NCBI GenBank assembly: GCA_017559905.1
Contig: JAFYQF010000019.1
Coordinates: 1 to 64,000 of the forward strand
Direction of reading: 5' to 3'
Length of the DNA stretch: 64,000 nt
Source of the DNA: a bacterium
GTDB taxonomy: Bacteria; Cyanobacteriota; Vampirovibrionia; Gastranaerophilales; Gastranaerophilaceae
In this document: piece by piece, positions 1 through 8,836 of the stretch
How positions within the stretch are numbered: position 1 is the first letter of the stretch
Layout: each line of letters starts with the position of its first letter
Made by a program: the position numbers and the translations under genes
The notes under the pieces: generated by a model
Told to the model about the DNA's origin: nothing
What the model saw: only the letters and a program-made list of their open reading frames with translations
Database searches by the model: none

Positions 1-795
1 CCATAATGACTCCTCTTTTTCGATATCCGCTGATTCTTCCTCAATTTTTTGGATAATTCTCTCTGTTTCTTTCTTTTGTTCAGAGAAGAATGTTTCCATT
101 GAGTTTTGAAACTCGTAGTGAGTCATTAATAATTGTTTTGGGTTTTGTCCTGTGATGTAGATAACTTCACGCAAAACTTCAGGTTTTAATGGCGAAACTA
201 CCCCTATCATCAAGGTTCTTCCGTCTGATGATAAAGGTACAACTTTATTTGCCTTAATGAAGTCTTCAGGCAAAAGTCCAATAAATTTATCTTGTTTTGC
301 CAAATGTTCGTTAGTTACGATTTCGTAACCAGTTTGCTCATGCAAAATATCTTTCAATTGTTGCAAACTAATAAAGCCCAACTTGAACAACGTTGAACCA
401 ATAGGCATTTTTAGACGTTTACTTTCTGCCAACGCTTGTAATAATTGCAAATCAGTGATATGACCTTGTTTAATTAATAATTCACCAAGTTTTGCCTGAC
501 CAGCAGCAGAATTAACAGGAGCACCCTCTGCACCCATCATTGGTTTTACACTGATAATTAATTGTTCCAAATCAGAATCTGAAACCTGAATGAACTTAAT
601 TTGGAAAGGATAAATTTCTTTCAACTTTAAATTAAGTTTTTCTTTATCAGTGATAGATGAACCAATAGCGACAAACAAAAACTTTTCTTTAACACTAATT
701 GGAACAAACTTTAATTGCTCCAATTGTGCAGTTTTCACTTTATTAAGTATCTGTCTGTCGATACTGTTTTTTAACCTGTTTAATATCTCGTTCAT
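1..795 (-). CDS. pilB: Type IV pilus assembly ATPase, N-terminal part (PilB/GspE family), cut by window edge
   Basis: Reading from ATG at 795 the frame stays open to base 1, giving 265 residues without a stop. Residues about 105-165 (LGELLIKQGHITDLQLLQAL and following) match the MshEN/GspE N-terminal fold. About residue 185 onward (FIGLLPEDFIKANKVVPLSS) matches the T2SSE N-domain that precedes the ATPase core. The Walker motifs would lie beyond the window. The family powers pilus extension or pseudopilus assembly at the inner membrane. An N-terminal region of about 100 residues with no recognised domain precedes MshEN. The secretin gene lies 64 bases upstream on the same strand, so the three genes from 3550 to 1 look like one operon. 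No strong ribosome binding site is visible at this start. GspE of a type II secretion system is the alternative name. Confidence 0.85.
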   Translation of the reverse strand, partial: MNEILNRLKNSIDRQILNKVKTAQLEQLKFVPISVKEKFLFVAIGSSITDKEKLNLKLKEIYPFQIKFIQVSDSDLEQLIISVKPMMGAEGAPVNSAAGQAKLGELLIKQGHITDLQLLQALAESKRLKMPIGSTLFKLGFISLQQLKDILHEQTGYEIVTNEHLAKQDKFIGLLPEDFIKANKVVPLSSDGRTLMIGVVSPLKPEVLREVIYITGQNPKQLLMTHYEFQNSMETFFSEQKKETERIIQKIEEESADIEKEESLW

Positions 796-859
796 AACTT
801 GTTGTTATTGTAATTGCCTATTTTGTGTTATTTACGTTTTATGATTATAATGAAATTTC

Positions 860-2737
860 CTACAAGACTTCTTGTTCACTAACTGCGTCTTCGTTGTCGG
901 TAATGATTTTTGGTGTAATCATAATAATCATTTCTTCTTTAGTTTTCATAGTTGAAGTACTTCTGAACACTGAACCAATGAATGGTAAATCACCTAGGAA
1001 TGGGATTTTAGAAACGTTTTTAGTTTCTTCTTCTCTTAACATACCACCAATGATTAATGTTTCACCATCTTTGATACGAACTTTCTTCAATTCCAAATTA
1101 CGTCTTTGAAGTAATGTTGCTACAAGCTCTTGTTCACCAGCATCATTTGTCGCATATTCACGGTCTTTGATAGTTGAGTAATCAGGGTTGATATCCAATG
1201 TTACATAACCGTCTGGGCTTATAAATGGAGTGATTGTAACTTTAATACCGTTATCATCACCAATTTCATAGTCTTTTTGAGAAGTTGCTTGTTGAACACC
1301 TTGTACAACTTGAGATGTAACTGTTTTTACATAGTCAGATGTCAAGTCAATTGTTGATTCTTCGCTGTTTGTAATCAAAATACGAGGGTTAGCAACAACT
1401 CTACCTTTTTTGTTATCAATTAAGTAGTTCAAAGTCCACATCAAACCTGTTGGCATACTATATTGGTCTTTGTAACCACCCTTATCTACGAAGTAAATTG
1501 GGTCAACCATTGTACCAGCACCTTTTGTAAAACCAACGTTGAAGTTTTTGCTTACGAACGCCCAAGTATTATCGAAAGTTCTACTACCTTCTTCGTTCAA
1601 TTCGATAATAGAAATTTCAAGATATGCTTGAGGAGATTTTTTATCGTTACGTCTGATAAACTCTTCAATCATTGCAAACTGGTGAGGAGTAGCACCCATA
1701 ACGTTGATAGTACCTAATCCTGGAGAATACGCAACTTCCAAAGCCATCAATGGCAAAGATTCAAAGTCTATTACACTTCTACCTTTACCTGTGTTTTTTG
1801 CTTTCATAGTTGAAGTATAACCACAAGCGATTTCGCCACCACCAATTGACATATCACTGGCAGCACCTGTAATTTGACCAATTGAAGATTTTTTAGCAGA
1901 ATCAGCATCTACAATTGTAGGTAACAATTGTGTACAAATCATATCCGCCATAACATCAGGTGTTACGTGGTTAACTTTGTAAGTTTTATATTCAGGTTTT
2001 GTATCAAATTGCGCAATAACTCTGCGAGCCATCTCTGCATCATTTTCAGTTCCAAAGATTAAAACCTCATTTTTACGAGGGTTTGTAGTTGCAACCATAA
2101 CACCAGATAAGCCAGGTTTTTTCAAGCCGTAGATATTTTTGTTTAAGAAAGCAGCCATTGGCATTGCGTCAATGTATTTTACAGGAATAGCAATAAGTTC
2201 TTTCATGTTTACAGCGTTGCTAGCATCGCCTGTATAAACAATCAAAGTATTATTTTCGTCAATCAGATAGAATAAGCCGTTCAATTCCATAATCAAATCA
2301 AAAGCATCATTGATTGGAACATCAACCAAGTCCATTGTTACTGAACCTGATACGTCTTTATCGAAAATAATATTCAAACCTGCCTTGTCTGCAAACATTC
2401 TCAAAACTTGTTGCAAATCTGAATCACGCAAGCTCAATGTTACAGGAATTTTCTTTTCAGTCAAAGATTTTGCCGCACGTAATTGAATTCTTTCAGTAGG
2501 TTTTACATTAGATGAATAATAATCTGTTTCAGAATATACACCTGAATAAACATCAGGTACGTCTGAAGAAGAATTAAAACCTCTAATACCTTCTAAATTT
2601 TGTGAAATTAACGACTCTTTGGCATTCTTCTTGAAGTTAAAACCCCCAAATGCCATAACCGGTACAGCAGAGTTTGACAATGCGAACGCTGTCAACAATG
2701 CTCCCGTTAAGATTTTCTTTGAAACTGTATTCTTCAT
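860..2737 (-). CDS. pilQ: Type IV pilus / type II secretion secretin
   Basis: This is a 625-residue outer-membrane secretin, the pore through which the pilus fibre or secreted substrate passes. Residues 1-29 form a signal peptide (basic start, hydrophobic core, VMA cleavage). An STN (secretin/TonB short N-terminal) domain starts near residue 99 (VTLSLRDSDLQQVLRMF). One or two N-type repeats follow (IPVKYIDAMPMAAFL, near 190; YKVNHVTPDVMADMI, near 255). The secretin core fills about 380-615, including the conserved ISISE-like EISIIELNE stretch and the C-terminal KIPFLGDLPFIGSVFR motif. No AMIN peptidoglycan-binding domain is evident, unlike classical PilQ. The start has a good AGGAG six bases upstream. 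It is flanked by the PilP-like gene upstream and the ATPase gene downstream, which supports PilQ over GspD. Confidence 0.93.
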   Translation of the reverse strand: MKNTVSKKILTGALLTAFALSNSAVPVMAFGGFNFKKNAKESLISQNLEGIRGFNSSSDVPDVYSGVYSETDYYSSNVKPTERIQLRAAKSLTEKKIPVTLSLRDSDLQQVLRMFADKAGLNIIFDKDVSGSVTMDLVDVPINDAFDLIMELNGLFYLIDENNTLIVYTGDASNAVNMKELIAIPVKYIDAMPMAAFLNKNIYGLKKPGLSGVMVATTNPRKNEVLIFGTENDAEMARRVIAQFDTKPEYKTYKVNHVTPDVMADMICTQLLPTIVDADSAKKSSIGQITGAASDMSIGGGEIACGYTSTMKAKNTGKGRSVIDFESLPLMALEVAYSPGLGTINVMGATPHQFAMIEEFIRRNDKKSPQAYLEISIIELNEEGSRTFDNTWAFVSKNFNVGFTKGAGTMVDPIYFVDKGGYKDQYSMPTGLMWTLNYLIDNKKGRVVANPRILITNSEESTIDLTSDYVKTVTSQVVQGVQQATSQKDYEIGDDNGIKVTITPFISPDGYVTLDINPDYSTIKDREYATNDAGEQELVATLLQRRNLELKKVRIKDGETLIIGGMLREEETKNVSKIPFLGDLPFIGSVFRSTSTMKTKEEMIIMITPKIITDNEDAVSEQEVL

Positions 2738-2758
2738 ATCTGCTCCTGCTTATCTTTC

Positions 2759-3550
2759 TTATTGTCTTCCACTGCCACCAAATTTATTTTCTAAATTTGA
2801 AATAGTGTTATATTGAATTCCATCTGTTACTAACAATTCGCCTACACCAGCTTTGTAAATATTAGCTCCTAGTTGAACTGTTACTAGCGTTTTATTAATT
2901 GCCAAAACTTTGTATCCGTTTACAACATCACCTGATCTAACTAAATAATCAGACCCCTCTATATTTAATATTGCTGACGGACTTGTTTCATCGTATATAA
3001 TACCTGAAATCTTTGTAGTCATTACTCTTTCTGCATCAGGGTCAGCAGATGCTCCTGTTGGTGGATCTACTAATTCATATTTCAATTTAGCGTTCTGAAC
3101 AGCCATTTCTTGAGCAGCCCTAGCTAAAGATTCTTCTGAAGTTCCGTCATCTTTCGCTTCATGCGCAGGCTCGAACGGATTTGGGCGACCGGTATCAGGA
3201 ATAACCATCGTTACCATTGTGTCATCTTCTAGTATAATAGAAGAGGTTTCATCTACACCAGCTTTTTTCTTCTTTGAAGCTTTTCCTCTAGGTGCACCCT
3301 CATCGTCAGCACCTTTGTCGCCTTTTGTCTTCACTACACCCTTAACCGCACCTGGGATTCCGTCTTCTACAGCAACATCACCTTTTGCTCCACCTGAAGA
3401 TGGCGGTTCAATTCCAACCAAAGGTTCTGGTGCGCTAGGAGCCATACCTCCAGTACAACCAGTTCCAGCAAAGACTAAAAAGCCTAAAAATAGGGATACA
3501 ACAACTAACCCCACCCTTTTAAAGCCAGTTTGTTCCCTTTTATTCCCCAT
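2759..3550 (-). CDS. PilP-like pilus lipoprotein
   Basis: A protein of 263 residues if started at the ATG at 3550, which has GGAAG about seven bases upstream. A longer reading from GTG at 3586 would add 12 residues before the signal peptide and is less likely. After a basic start comes a hydrophobic segment ending FAGTGC, a plausible but suboptimal lipobox. Residues about 30-170 are low-complexity, rich in G, K, D and E, and probably disordered. The last 80 residues (ISGIIYDETSPSAILNIEGS, then VRSGDVVNGYKVLAINKTLV) look like the beta-rich PilP/GspC homology region, which contacts the secretin N-domains. It sits directly before the secretin gene, as pilP does elsewhere. Function is inferred from position and this C-terminal similarity. 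Confidence 0.7.
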   Translation of the reverse strand: MGNKREQTGFKRVGLVVVSLFLGFLVFAGTGCTGGMAPSAPEPLVGIEPPSSGGAKGDVAVEDGIPGAVKGVVKTKGDKGADDEGAPRGKASKKKKAGVDETSSIILEDDTMVTMVIPDTGRPNPFEPAHEAKDDGTSEESLARAAQEMAVQNAKLKYELVDPPTGASADPDAERVMTTKISGIIYDETSPSAILNIEGSDYLVRSGDVVNGYKVLAINKTLVTVQLGANIYKAGVGELLVTDGIQYNTISNLENKFGGSGRQ

Positions 3551-3788
3551 TTTATCTTCCAGTGTATCTATAAAATTTTCTACCACTTGTCACCTATTTA
3601 CTTATTTTTGAACTAGTACATTCTGATTATAGTCAAATTAATTTAATTAGGTATCAACTATTGGGTGTATTTAATTCAAAAATTCTCTTCTTGTTTAAAC
3701 AAATTTTACTTACAATTTATCATTGTAAGTCTAACATATTTCAGAGATTAATGCAAAAAAGGCAAAAAGTGTTAAGTTTTCTTAAAAT

Positions 3789-4679
3789 TTATTGAAAGTT
3801 GTTTGTAATCGCGTGAAGATATTCCAGAATTTTATCAAAATATTTCAAATCAACATTACCATCTAACACAAAGTCTGCAGAACTTCTTGCAGGAAGAACA
3901 TATTTTTCTCCAGCTTCAACAATGTAATCCCATTGTTTTTGGGCATTATCATCTGTTTGATTTCTTTCAGAAATCGCTCGTTTCATAAATCTTTCACGGC
4001 GAATATCTTCTTCCGTTTCAATATAAACTTTAATATCAAAAACGTCCTGAACTTCTTCATACATCGTTGCGATACCTTCAACAACAATAACTTTATCTGA
4101 AGAAACATCCATAGATTCAGGAACAGAAACACCTGTACCATTAGGAATATATCTAGGAGCTTTAATATCTAAACCTTCTGAAAGTTTAATTAAGTCTTTA
4201 CGCAAAAGCTCCATCTGAAAACTTTCAGGAGCATCTACATCATATCCATTATCACGCAACTCATCAAAACCGCCATACTTCTTAATCAATTCAGAAATAT
4301 CATTAAAATAATTATCTGTACTCAACACAGATACAGGCATCGACAATTGTTCTATCAAATTTTTCAATTCTCTACAAATAGTAGACTTACCACAAGCAGA
4401 TTCCCCTGTAATACCGATTAGCATACGTTTATGCGGATTAGTAATCAATCTTTTAGAAAAACGTTGAATAAAAGTAGGACTTACTACTTTAAAAAGTGGA
4501 GATTCACAACGTCTATCGTAAGCGAACACTTGCTTAAATTTAGTTTGCAGATAAAACGCGAGTAATTCTCTTCCTGTTTTTGAATTGAAATCAGGTTTTA
4601 AGATTTTGTCGCTTGAATTTAATTCTTTGTCAATGAGTAATTGCATATAATAAATACCAATAGAAATATTAATATGCAT
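3789..4679 (-). CDS. Uridine kinase / phosphoribulokinase-family P-loop kinase
   Basis: A 296-residue protein with a Walker A motif GESACGKST at residues 92-100. It also has a TDNYFND stretch typical of the uridine kinase/PRK family near residue 120, and a Walker B-like VIVVEGIATMY near 195. These predict phosphorylation of uridine/cytidine or a related small hydroxyl substrate with ATP. The first about 80 residues are an extra N-terminal region not found in Udk and carry no motif I recognise. An internal ATG at 4646 is an alternative start, and neither start has a clear Shine-Dalgarno sequence. It is transcribed alone, divergently from the riboswitch operon. The substrate cannot be fixed from sequence alone. 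Confidence 0.8.
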   Translation of the reverse strand: MHINISIGIYYMQLLIDKELNSSDKILKPDFNSKTGRELLAFYLQTKFKQVFAYDRRCESPLFKVVSPTFIQRFSKRLITNPHKRMLIGITGESACGKSTICRELKNLIEQLSMPVSVLSTDNYFNDISELIKKYGGFDELRDNGYDVDAPESFQMELLRKDLIKLSEGLDIKAPRYIPNGTGVSVPESMDVSSDKVIVVEGIATMYEEVQDVFDIKVYIETEEDIRRERFMKRAISERNQTDDNAQKQWDYIVEAGEKYVLPARSSADFVLDGNVDLKYFDKILEYLHAITNNFQ

Positions 4680-4755
4680 TATATAATAACCGAGAATATT
4701 TTTTTTTGCTAGTGTTTTGTAAAAAATTTTACAATTTACATAAATTTAAAATAAA

Positions 4756-4784
4756 TTGACATTACATTATTGTTATCCTACTCT
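4756..4784 (+). promoter_or_regulatory. Promoter of the riboswitch-controlled cluster
   Basis: A perfect -35 box TTGACA (4756-4761) is separated by 17 bases from TACTCT (4779-4784), a weak -10. Transcription would begin near 4791, just ahead of the conserved riboswitch core. The -10 assignment is the weaker half of this call. Confidence 0.6.
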
Positions 4785-4787
4785 AAA

Positions 4788-4931
4788 AACAAGAGGAAAT
4801 GGAGTGAACATCTCCAGCTGTAGCCGCAGCCGTAAGAGCCGGAACACTCGAGAAAACAACTTTCTTTACGTGCTGTTTAAAGAGGTTAAAACTTTTCTCA
4901 GTGTCCTCACGTAAATACGAGAGGATTTTTT
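4788..4931 (+). promoter_or_regulatory. Cobalamin-type riboswitch with RBS-sequestering hairpin
   Basis: The core reads GAGGAAAT, then a GGAG/CTCC stem with loop TGAACAT, then AGCTG, then GCCGCAGCCGTAAGAG, then GCCGGAACACTC. This follows the order of the B12-box core of cobalamin riboswitches (as in the E. coli btuB leader: AGGGAAT, stem, AGCTG, GCGCAGCGGTAAGG, AAGCCCGAAGACC). The peripheral P7-P11 arms of the long class are absent, which suggests the compact Cbl-II-like class. Downstream, TCCTC (4904-4908) pairs with GAGGA (4921-4925) around CGT/ACG and an AAAT loop, followed by six T. This hairpin can hide the ribosome binding site or terminate. An alternative pairing of ACACT (near 4843) with AGTGT (4900-4904) would disrupt it. 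Ligand binding is inferred. Confidence 0.75.
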
Positions 4932-4932
4932 A

Positions 4933-5631
4933 ATGCAATTAGCAACAATTCAAACAAACAGTGCTCGTGTCGGCACATGCCCGCACGGACTACCGCTCGG
5001 AGCCTGCCCTATTTGTAACGGAATGGGTGGAGGCGGAGGAATGAGAAAAGCCGATTTTTCCGCAAAGCCAGGTGAAATGAGCTGGAACGAATGCGCAGCT
5101 ATAGGAGCATTTTTAAAAGCTCAAGCCAACGCAAAAGCCCAAAGGCAACAAGATATTCAAAATTATGCTCTTCAACTACAGGCATTTCAGACCGCAATGG
5201 ATTCTGCAAAAGCTCGAATTGCACAATTAACTCAACTAATATCTAACTCAATGCCAACAGTTATTGCAAAACCTATTAATTTAATAATAAACACAATAGC
5301 TATCGGCACACTTAACTTAATAAGAAGTATTCCTACTGCAATTTCAAACACTTTGCAAACTATCCAACAAAAACTCACTGATATTTCTGACAAACTAACC
5401 GCTATAATGGGTGAGTTAAAAACCGCAGTAGAAAAGAAGATTTCTGAAACTTTCAACGAAATCAAGAAAAAAGTAAAATCTCTATTCGCAATTTTCAGTC
5501 CACTTGACGCCGAAAATGAAGACAAACAAATTGATGAAACAAAAAGAGCCTTTGAATTGAAAACTTTTATACACGACTTGTATAGAAAATTAACCGAAGG
5601 TGAAAAGGATTTAGAAAACAATGCATGTTAG
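4933..5631 (+). CDS. Uncharacterised protein with CPHG/CPIC N-terminal motif, riboswitch-controlled
   Basis: I do not recognise this 232-residue protein. The N-terminus holds CPHGLPLGACPICNG (residues 15-29), a C-x-H-x6-C-x2-C arrangement able to bind a metal such as zinc. A glycine-rich GMGGGGG and a MSWNECAAIGAFL stretch follow. The middle and C-terminal parts are Ala/Gln- and Lys-rich helices. A hydrophobic stretch (about residues 110-145) could be a membrane-associated segment, and an amphipathic helix follows. The ribosome binding site GAGGA lies inside the riboswitch hairpin, so expression should depend on that RNA. Its stop overlaps the next start by 11 bases, implying translational coupling. 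No B12-related domain (transporter, ligase, mutase) is visible. Confidence 0.8.
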   Translation: MQLATIQTNSARVGTCPHGLPLGACPICNGMGGGGGMRKADFSAKPGEMSWNECAAIGAFLKAQANAKAQRQQDIQNYALQLQAFQTAMDSAKARIAQLTQLISNSMPTVIAKPINLIINTIAIGTLNLIRSIPTAISNTLQTIQQKLTDISDKLTAIMGELKTAVEKKISETFNEIKKKVKSLFAIFSPLDAENEDKQIDETKRAFELKTFIHDLYRKLTEGEKDLENNAC

Positions 5632-7114
5632 TACTTTCAACGACAACGAAACATTAAGGCAACAGAAAAACCTTACACGTGCGCAACGCAAGGCTAATTT
5701 AGACACAAAAGAAGGCGTATTGGTTAATTCTTTTATCAAGGAAAACCAACCCCCATACAATGTCAGTCTTAACGACACAATGGACACGCTTATTATTTCT
5801 AAAAATACAAATATGCCCGAAAAGTTGTACGAAAGAGAATCCACCAAAGAAAAAAGCTTAATTCCAATCAGTGGTATTGCGCTAGGAGTTATGGGTGCAA
5901 TCGCAGGCATCACAGCTTTTATCAGATACAGTTCAAAAGCTAACCTCAACATTGATGCCCTAAAACGAGTTCCACCAACAGTAAGAAACGTTGCAATTAA
6001 CGATGAAATTACTCAAGCAATCTACAGAATAGTAGAATGTCCGACTAAAAAAACAATTCTTGCAGGAACTGGCGTTTTTGCACTAACAGCGATGGCATTT
6101 ATGGGCAAAACATTCTTTGACGGCTTCAGAGATGTCTGGATTAAGAAAAAAGAAGCTGACATACAAAAAAATCTTCAAGAAAAGCTTATAGGCATTGAAA
6201 CTCAATCTTTTGCTGGCAAAATTCAAATAACCAGAAGTATGCTTTCAAAAAGAGCATTGGAATTAAGCAGATATCTTAAAACCACTCCAGAAACAAAAAA
6301 TTCTTATGACGAAACCTTTAAAGCCCTTATGTTTAAAGGAACAGAAGACAAAAAGCCCAACAAAAAGAATAATAATGACAATATATATTATATATTAATG
6401 GGACTTGGCACAATCGCAGGAATTGTTGGATTAGGATTTTTAGCACTTCAAAACCTTACAAAGAGCAAAGGTGACCTTAATAAATTTATAAAAGATATTA
6501 ATAACGAGATTACAGAAATAGTAAAAGCCTCAACTCCAGCCACAAAAAAACAAGATATGGCCAACTTGGAAAACTTATTCAAATCAATTGAGCCAAGCAA
6601 AGAGCAGATAGAAAAACATCTAGCATCACTTAACTGGGAAGATAAAGAGGAATTTATAAATAAATTAACAACCCACTTTAAAAAATCCACAGTTGACGCA
6701 AACCCTTACTGTGGCGGAGGGTCTGTACCAAAACCAACATTCTATTCTCACGTAGACGATTATAGAGCCTTTTTATACAACTATTTACTTGATACGGACA
6801 ACAAACAATTCAAAGCACTTTTCCTTGGCACAACAGGGTTAGCGGCCATTGGATACGGCGGGAAGCTCATAGGTGAAGCCATTAAGGATGTCCAAGTTAA
6901 AAAGATTAACGCAGACACAGAAGCTGAACTTCAACAACGACTTGTCTCTACCGAATTAAAGAACTTCAAATCTAAAAAAGACGCAGCAATTCAACCGCTT
7001 ATGGACGAATTTTACAAACAAGCACGTGCTGGAAAACCAAAAGAAGAATTAAAAATAATGGCGGACAACATATTATTCGAAATCAAAAACGGACCTCCAT
7101 TCGTTTATTCATAA
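5621..7114 (+). CDS. Uncharacterised membrane protein with internal duplication
   Basis: A 497-residue protein of unknown function. Four hydrophobic segments are visible near residues 80-101, 144-163, 256-277 and 398-419. The segment near 144-200 (TGVFALTAMAFMGKTFFDGF, then DVWIKKKEADIQKNLQEKL) aligns with 398-452 (TTGLAAIGYGGKLIGEAI, then KDVQVKKINADTEAELQQRL). The protein therefore seems to be two copies of a unit of about 250 residues, each with two hydrophobic segments followed by a charged helix. The start overlaps the previous gene by 11 bases and has AAGGAT 11 bases upstream. Its position second behind the cobalamin-type riboswitch suggests co-regulation. Confidence 0.82.
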   Translation: MHVSTFNDNETLRQQKNLTRAQRKANLDTKEGVLVNSFIKENQPPYNVSLNDTMDTLIISKNTNMPEKLYERESTKEKSLIPISGIALGVMGAIAGITAFIRYSSKANLNIDALKRVPPTVRNVAINDEITQAIYRIVECPTKKTILAGTGVFALTAMAFMGKTFFDGFRDVWIKKKEADIQKNLQEKLIGIETQSFAGKIQITRSMLSKRALELSRYLKTTPETKNSYDETFKALMFKGTEDKKPNKKNNNDNIYYILMGLGTIAGIVGLGFLALQNLTKSKGDLNKFIKDINNEITEIVKASTPATKKQDMANLENLFKSIEPSKEQIEKHLASLNWEDKEEFINKLTTHFKKSTVDANPYCGGGSVPKPTFYSHVDDYRAFLYNYLLDTDNKQFKALFLGTTGLAAIGYGGKLIGEAIKDVQVKKINADTEAELQQRLVSTELKNFKSKKDAAIQPLMDEFYKQARAGKPKEELKIMADNILFEIKNGPPFVYS

Positions 7115-7150
7115 GGTTTTTAGCACAAAAAGGATTTACAAGGAGAAAAT

Positions 7151-7636
7151 ATGCAAATACAACCTCTATATAATAATATATATATGCAACCTAATTACCA
7201 ACTTTCACAACCAACAATTCAAATGCCAACAGGGCAACGAAATTACGTAATTGTAGACAAACAAAAAGTTGATTATTTCGTAAAGCAAAAAGAAGAAGCA
7301 CTTCCACAGCTTTCAAATATCCTTGCTCATTCCAACAACGAAGCCGAAATCACAGAGAATTTATATATTTTAGACCGTCTAATAGATAATGGAACTAAAG
7401 GCGTCGATAAAATGTACCCGGTATTATCAAGATTTAACAACACAAATTCACCCAATATACAAACTTTTTTAGCAGGAATTTATAGAAAAACACAAATTCC
7501 TGACGCATTTGGTCCTCTTGTAGCCATGCTTTTCAGGAATTCTGTTAACCCACCACAAGCAAATTTTGATCCTAACGAAGAAGTCGGAGGAGCAATACTA
7601 GCTTATATTTCAGACCGTTTCAGAAATAACCCTTAA
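7151..7636 (+). CDS. Uncharacterised 161-residue protein
   Basis: A soluble-looking protein with a Gln/Asn/Pro-rich N-terminus (residues 1-35) and then mostly helical sequence. That region, residues about 50-150, could be a small HEAT/ARM-like helical repeat (NNEAEITENLYILDRLIDNG, TFLAGIYRKTQIPDAFGPLV). AAGGAG lies six bases before ATG. It follows the membrane protein by 36 bases on the same strand with no terminator between, so it probably belongs to the same transcript. Function unknown. Confidence 0.75.
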   Translation: MQIQPLYNNIYMQPNYQLSQPTIQMPTGQRNYVIVDKQKVDYFVKQKEEALPQLSNILAHSNNEAEITENLYILDRLIDNGTKGVDKMYPVLSRFNNTNSPNIQTFLAGIYRKTQIPDAFGPLVAMLFRNSVNPPQANFDPNEEVGGAILAYISDRFRNNP

Positions 7637-7747
7637 GTACTAATTGTTACAAAAACTTAACATAACTGAACAGAAAATTAAAGTTCTTTTCAAGATATGT
7701 CGTATATAAGGTTACGAGATACAAAAAGAAAGGAAAGGCAGACAGTT

Positions 7748-8776
7748 ATGGGAATGGCAGCATCACAAGCTAGATTTTTAGGCTTGACAGCTCGCAGAAA
7801 TAATGTAGAGTTCGAGGGCCAACAAATCAACCAACAACGCACAGCATTGTCAAATCAATCTGCAAATTACTATAATGACCTTTTAGGTATGTCTGTTCCG
7901 GTTCCTCCGTCAGTAGACAACTTCACTAAAACGGTTTACACATTTAAAGACGGCGTTATGACTAACGAAATTACAGCAATGATTGCTCAACAAGATGGAA
8001 GCTATACAGTAAGCTACTTATCAAAATGGCAAGACGACTATGTTCCAGTAGCAGCATCAACTAACGTAGTTAACGTTCAAGTAGATCCTGCAACAGGTGC
8101 TCCAGCTTACAACGTAGGTTCAAAAACATTGAGAGCATTAGGCGAATTAGATCCAGATTTAGCAGATGATCCTGCAGCACAAACAGCTAGACAAGAAGAA
8201 GAACTAGCTTGGGGTCAACAATTACTAGAAAAATATGGCGTAGCTGCTGGTGACTGGATGATTAGATATGTGAAAAACTCATCAACAGGCGAAGATGTTC
8301 CATACTTCTATAAGAGAGCTGAAATCGAAAACGCAGCACAACAAATAGATGAAAATGGAAATATCTTGAGCAACATTGGTTGCTACACAATCGGAAGCGA
8401 TTCAAAAACAAGAGAAGTTAAAGCAGTAACCGGTTGTTTAGTAGAAAGAGATTCTTCTGGAAGATTTGTATCAATCAATATTCCAAACCAAGATGGCTCT
8501 GGCACTTTTGCAGAATACGCATTAACAACAAGTACAATTACTGATCAAGATGCATTCGACGACGCGATGAACAAGTACGAACACGAAAAATATTTGTACG
8601 ATAAAGCAATCCAAGATATCAATGCTAAAATCGAAATCGTTCAAGCTGAAGACAAAAACCTTGAACTTCGTTTGAAACAACTTGATACAGAACACAATGC
8701 AATTCAAACTGAAATGGATGCAGTATCAAAAGTTATCGAAAAGAACTCTGAATCTTCATTCAAAACATTCGGTTAA
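7748..8776 (+). CDS. Uncharacterised protein with MGMAASQARFL N-terminus and C-terminal coiled coil
   Basis: The start at 7748 (342 residues) is preferred over an upstream in-frame ATG at 7697, because AAGGAAAGG lies nine bases before it and the upstream start would add only a charged tail. The N-terminus MGMAASQARFLGLTARRNN is a type that I recall recurring in this bacterial group, usually with a short helix and a QQINQQRTALSNQSANYY stretch. The central part (about 60-270) looks beta-rich and surface-like. Residues 285-335 form a charged coiled coil. There is no signal peptide. The arrangement of helical ends around a variable middle resembles filament or flagellar-axial proteins in general form only. 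It may be a separate transcript or the last gene of the riboswitch operon. Confidence 0.78.
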   Translation: MGMAASQARFLGLTARRNNVEFEGQQINQQRTALSNQSANYYNDLLGMSVPVPPSVDNFTKTVYTFKDGVMTNEITAMIAQQDGSYTVSYLSKWQDDYVPVAASTNVVNVQVDPATGAPAYNVGSKTLRALGELDPDLADDPAAQTARQEEELAWGQQLLEKYGVAAGDWMIRYVKNSSTGEDVPYFYKRAEIENAAQQIDENGNILSNIGCYTIGSDSKTREVKAVTGCLVERDSSGRFVSINIPNQDGSGTFAEYALTTSTITDQDAFDDAMNKYEHEKYLYDKAIQDINAKIEIVQAEDKNLELRLKQLDTEHNAIQTEMDAVSKVIEKNSESSFKTFG

Positions 8777-8800
8777 TCCTTAATTGCAACAAACCACTAA

Positions 8801-8836
8801 AACTTTGTAAATACTTAATTAAGTAACCACAAAGTT
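8801..8836. repeat. Nested palindrome (cruciform-like)
   Basis: Outer arms AACTTTGT (8801-8808) and ACAAAGTT (8829-8836) enclose the perfect 14-bp palindrome TACTTAATTAAGTA (8812-8825) with three bases on each side. A further imperfect hairpin, AATGGATTGTT / AACAATTCATT, follows at 8871-8901. Both lie in the untranslated 3' region before the terminator at 8953. Confidence 0.7.

Noticed and set aside
3219-3611. A 130-codon plus-strand frame opposite the PilP-like gene.
   Set aside because: Ser/Pro-rich antisense of the low-complexity linker; no ribosome binding site and no promoter.
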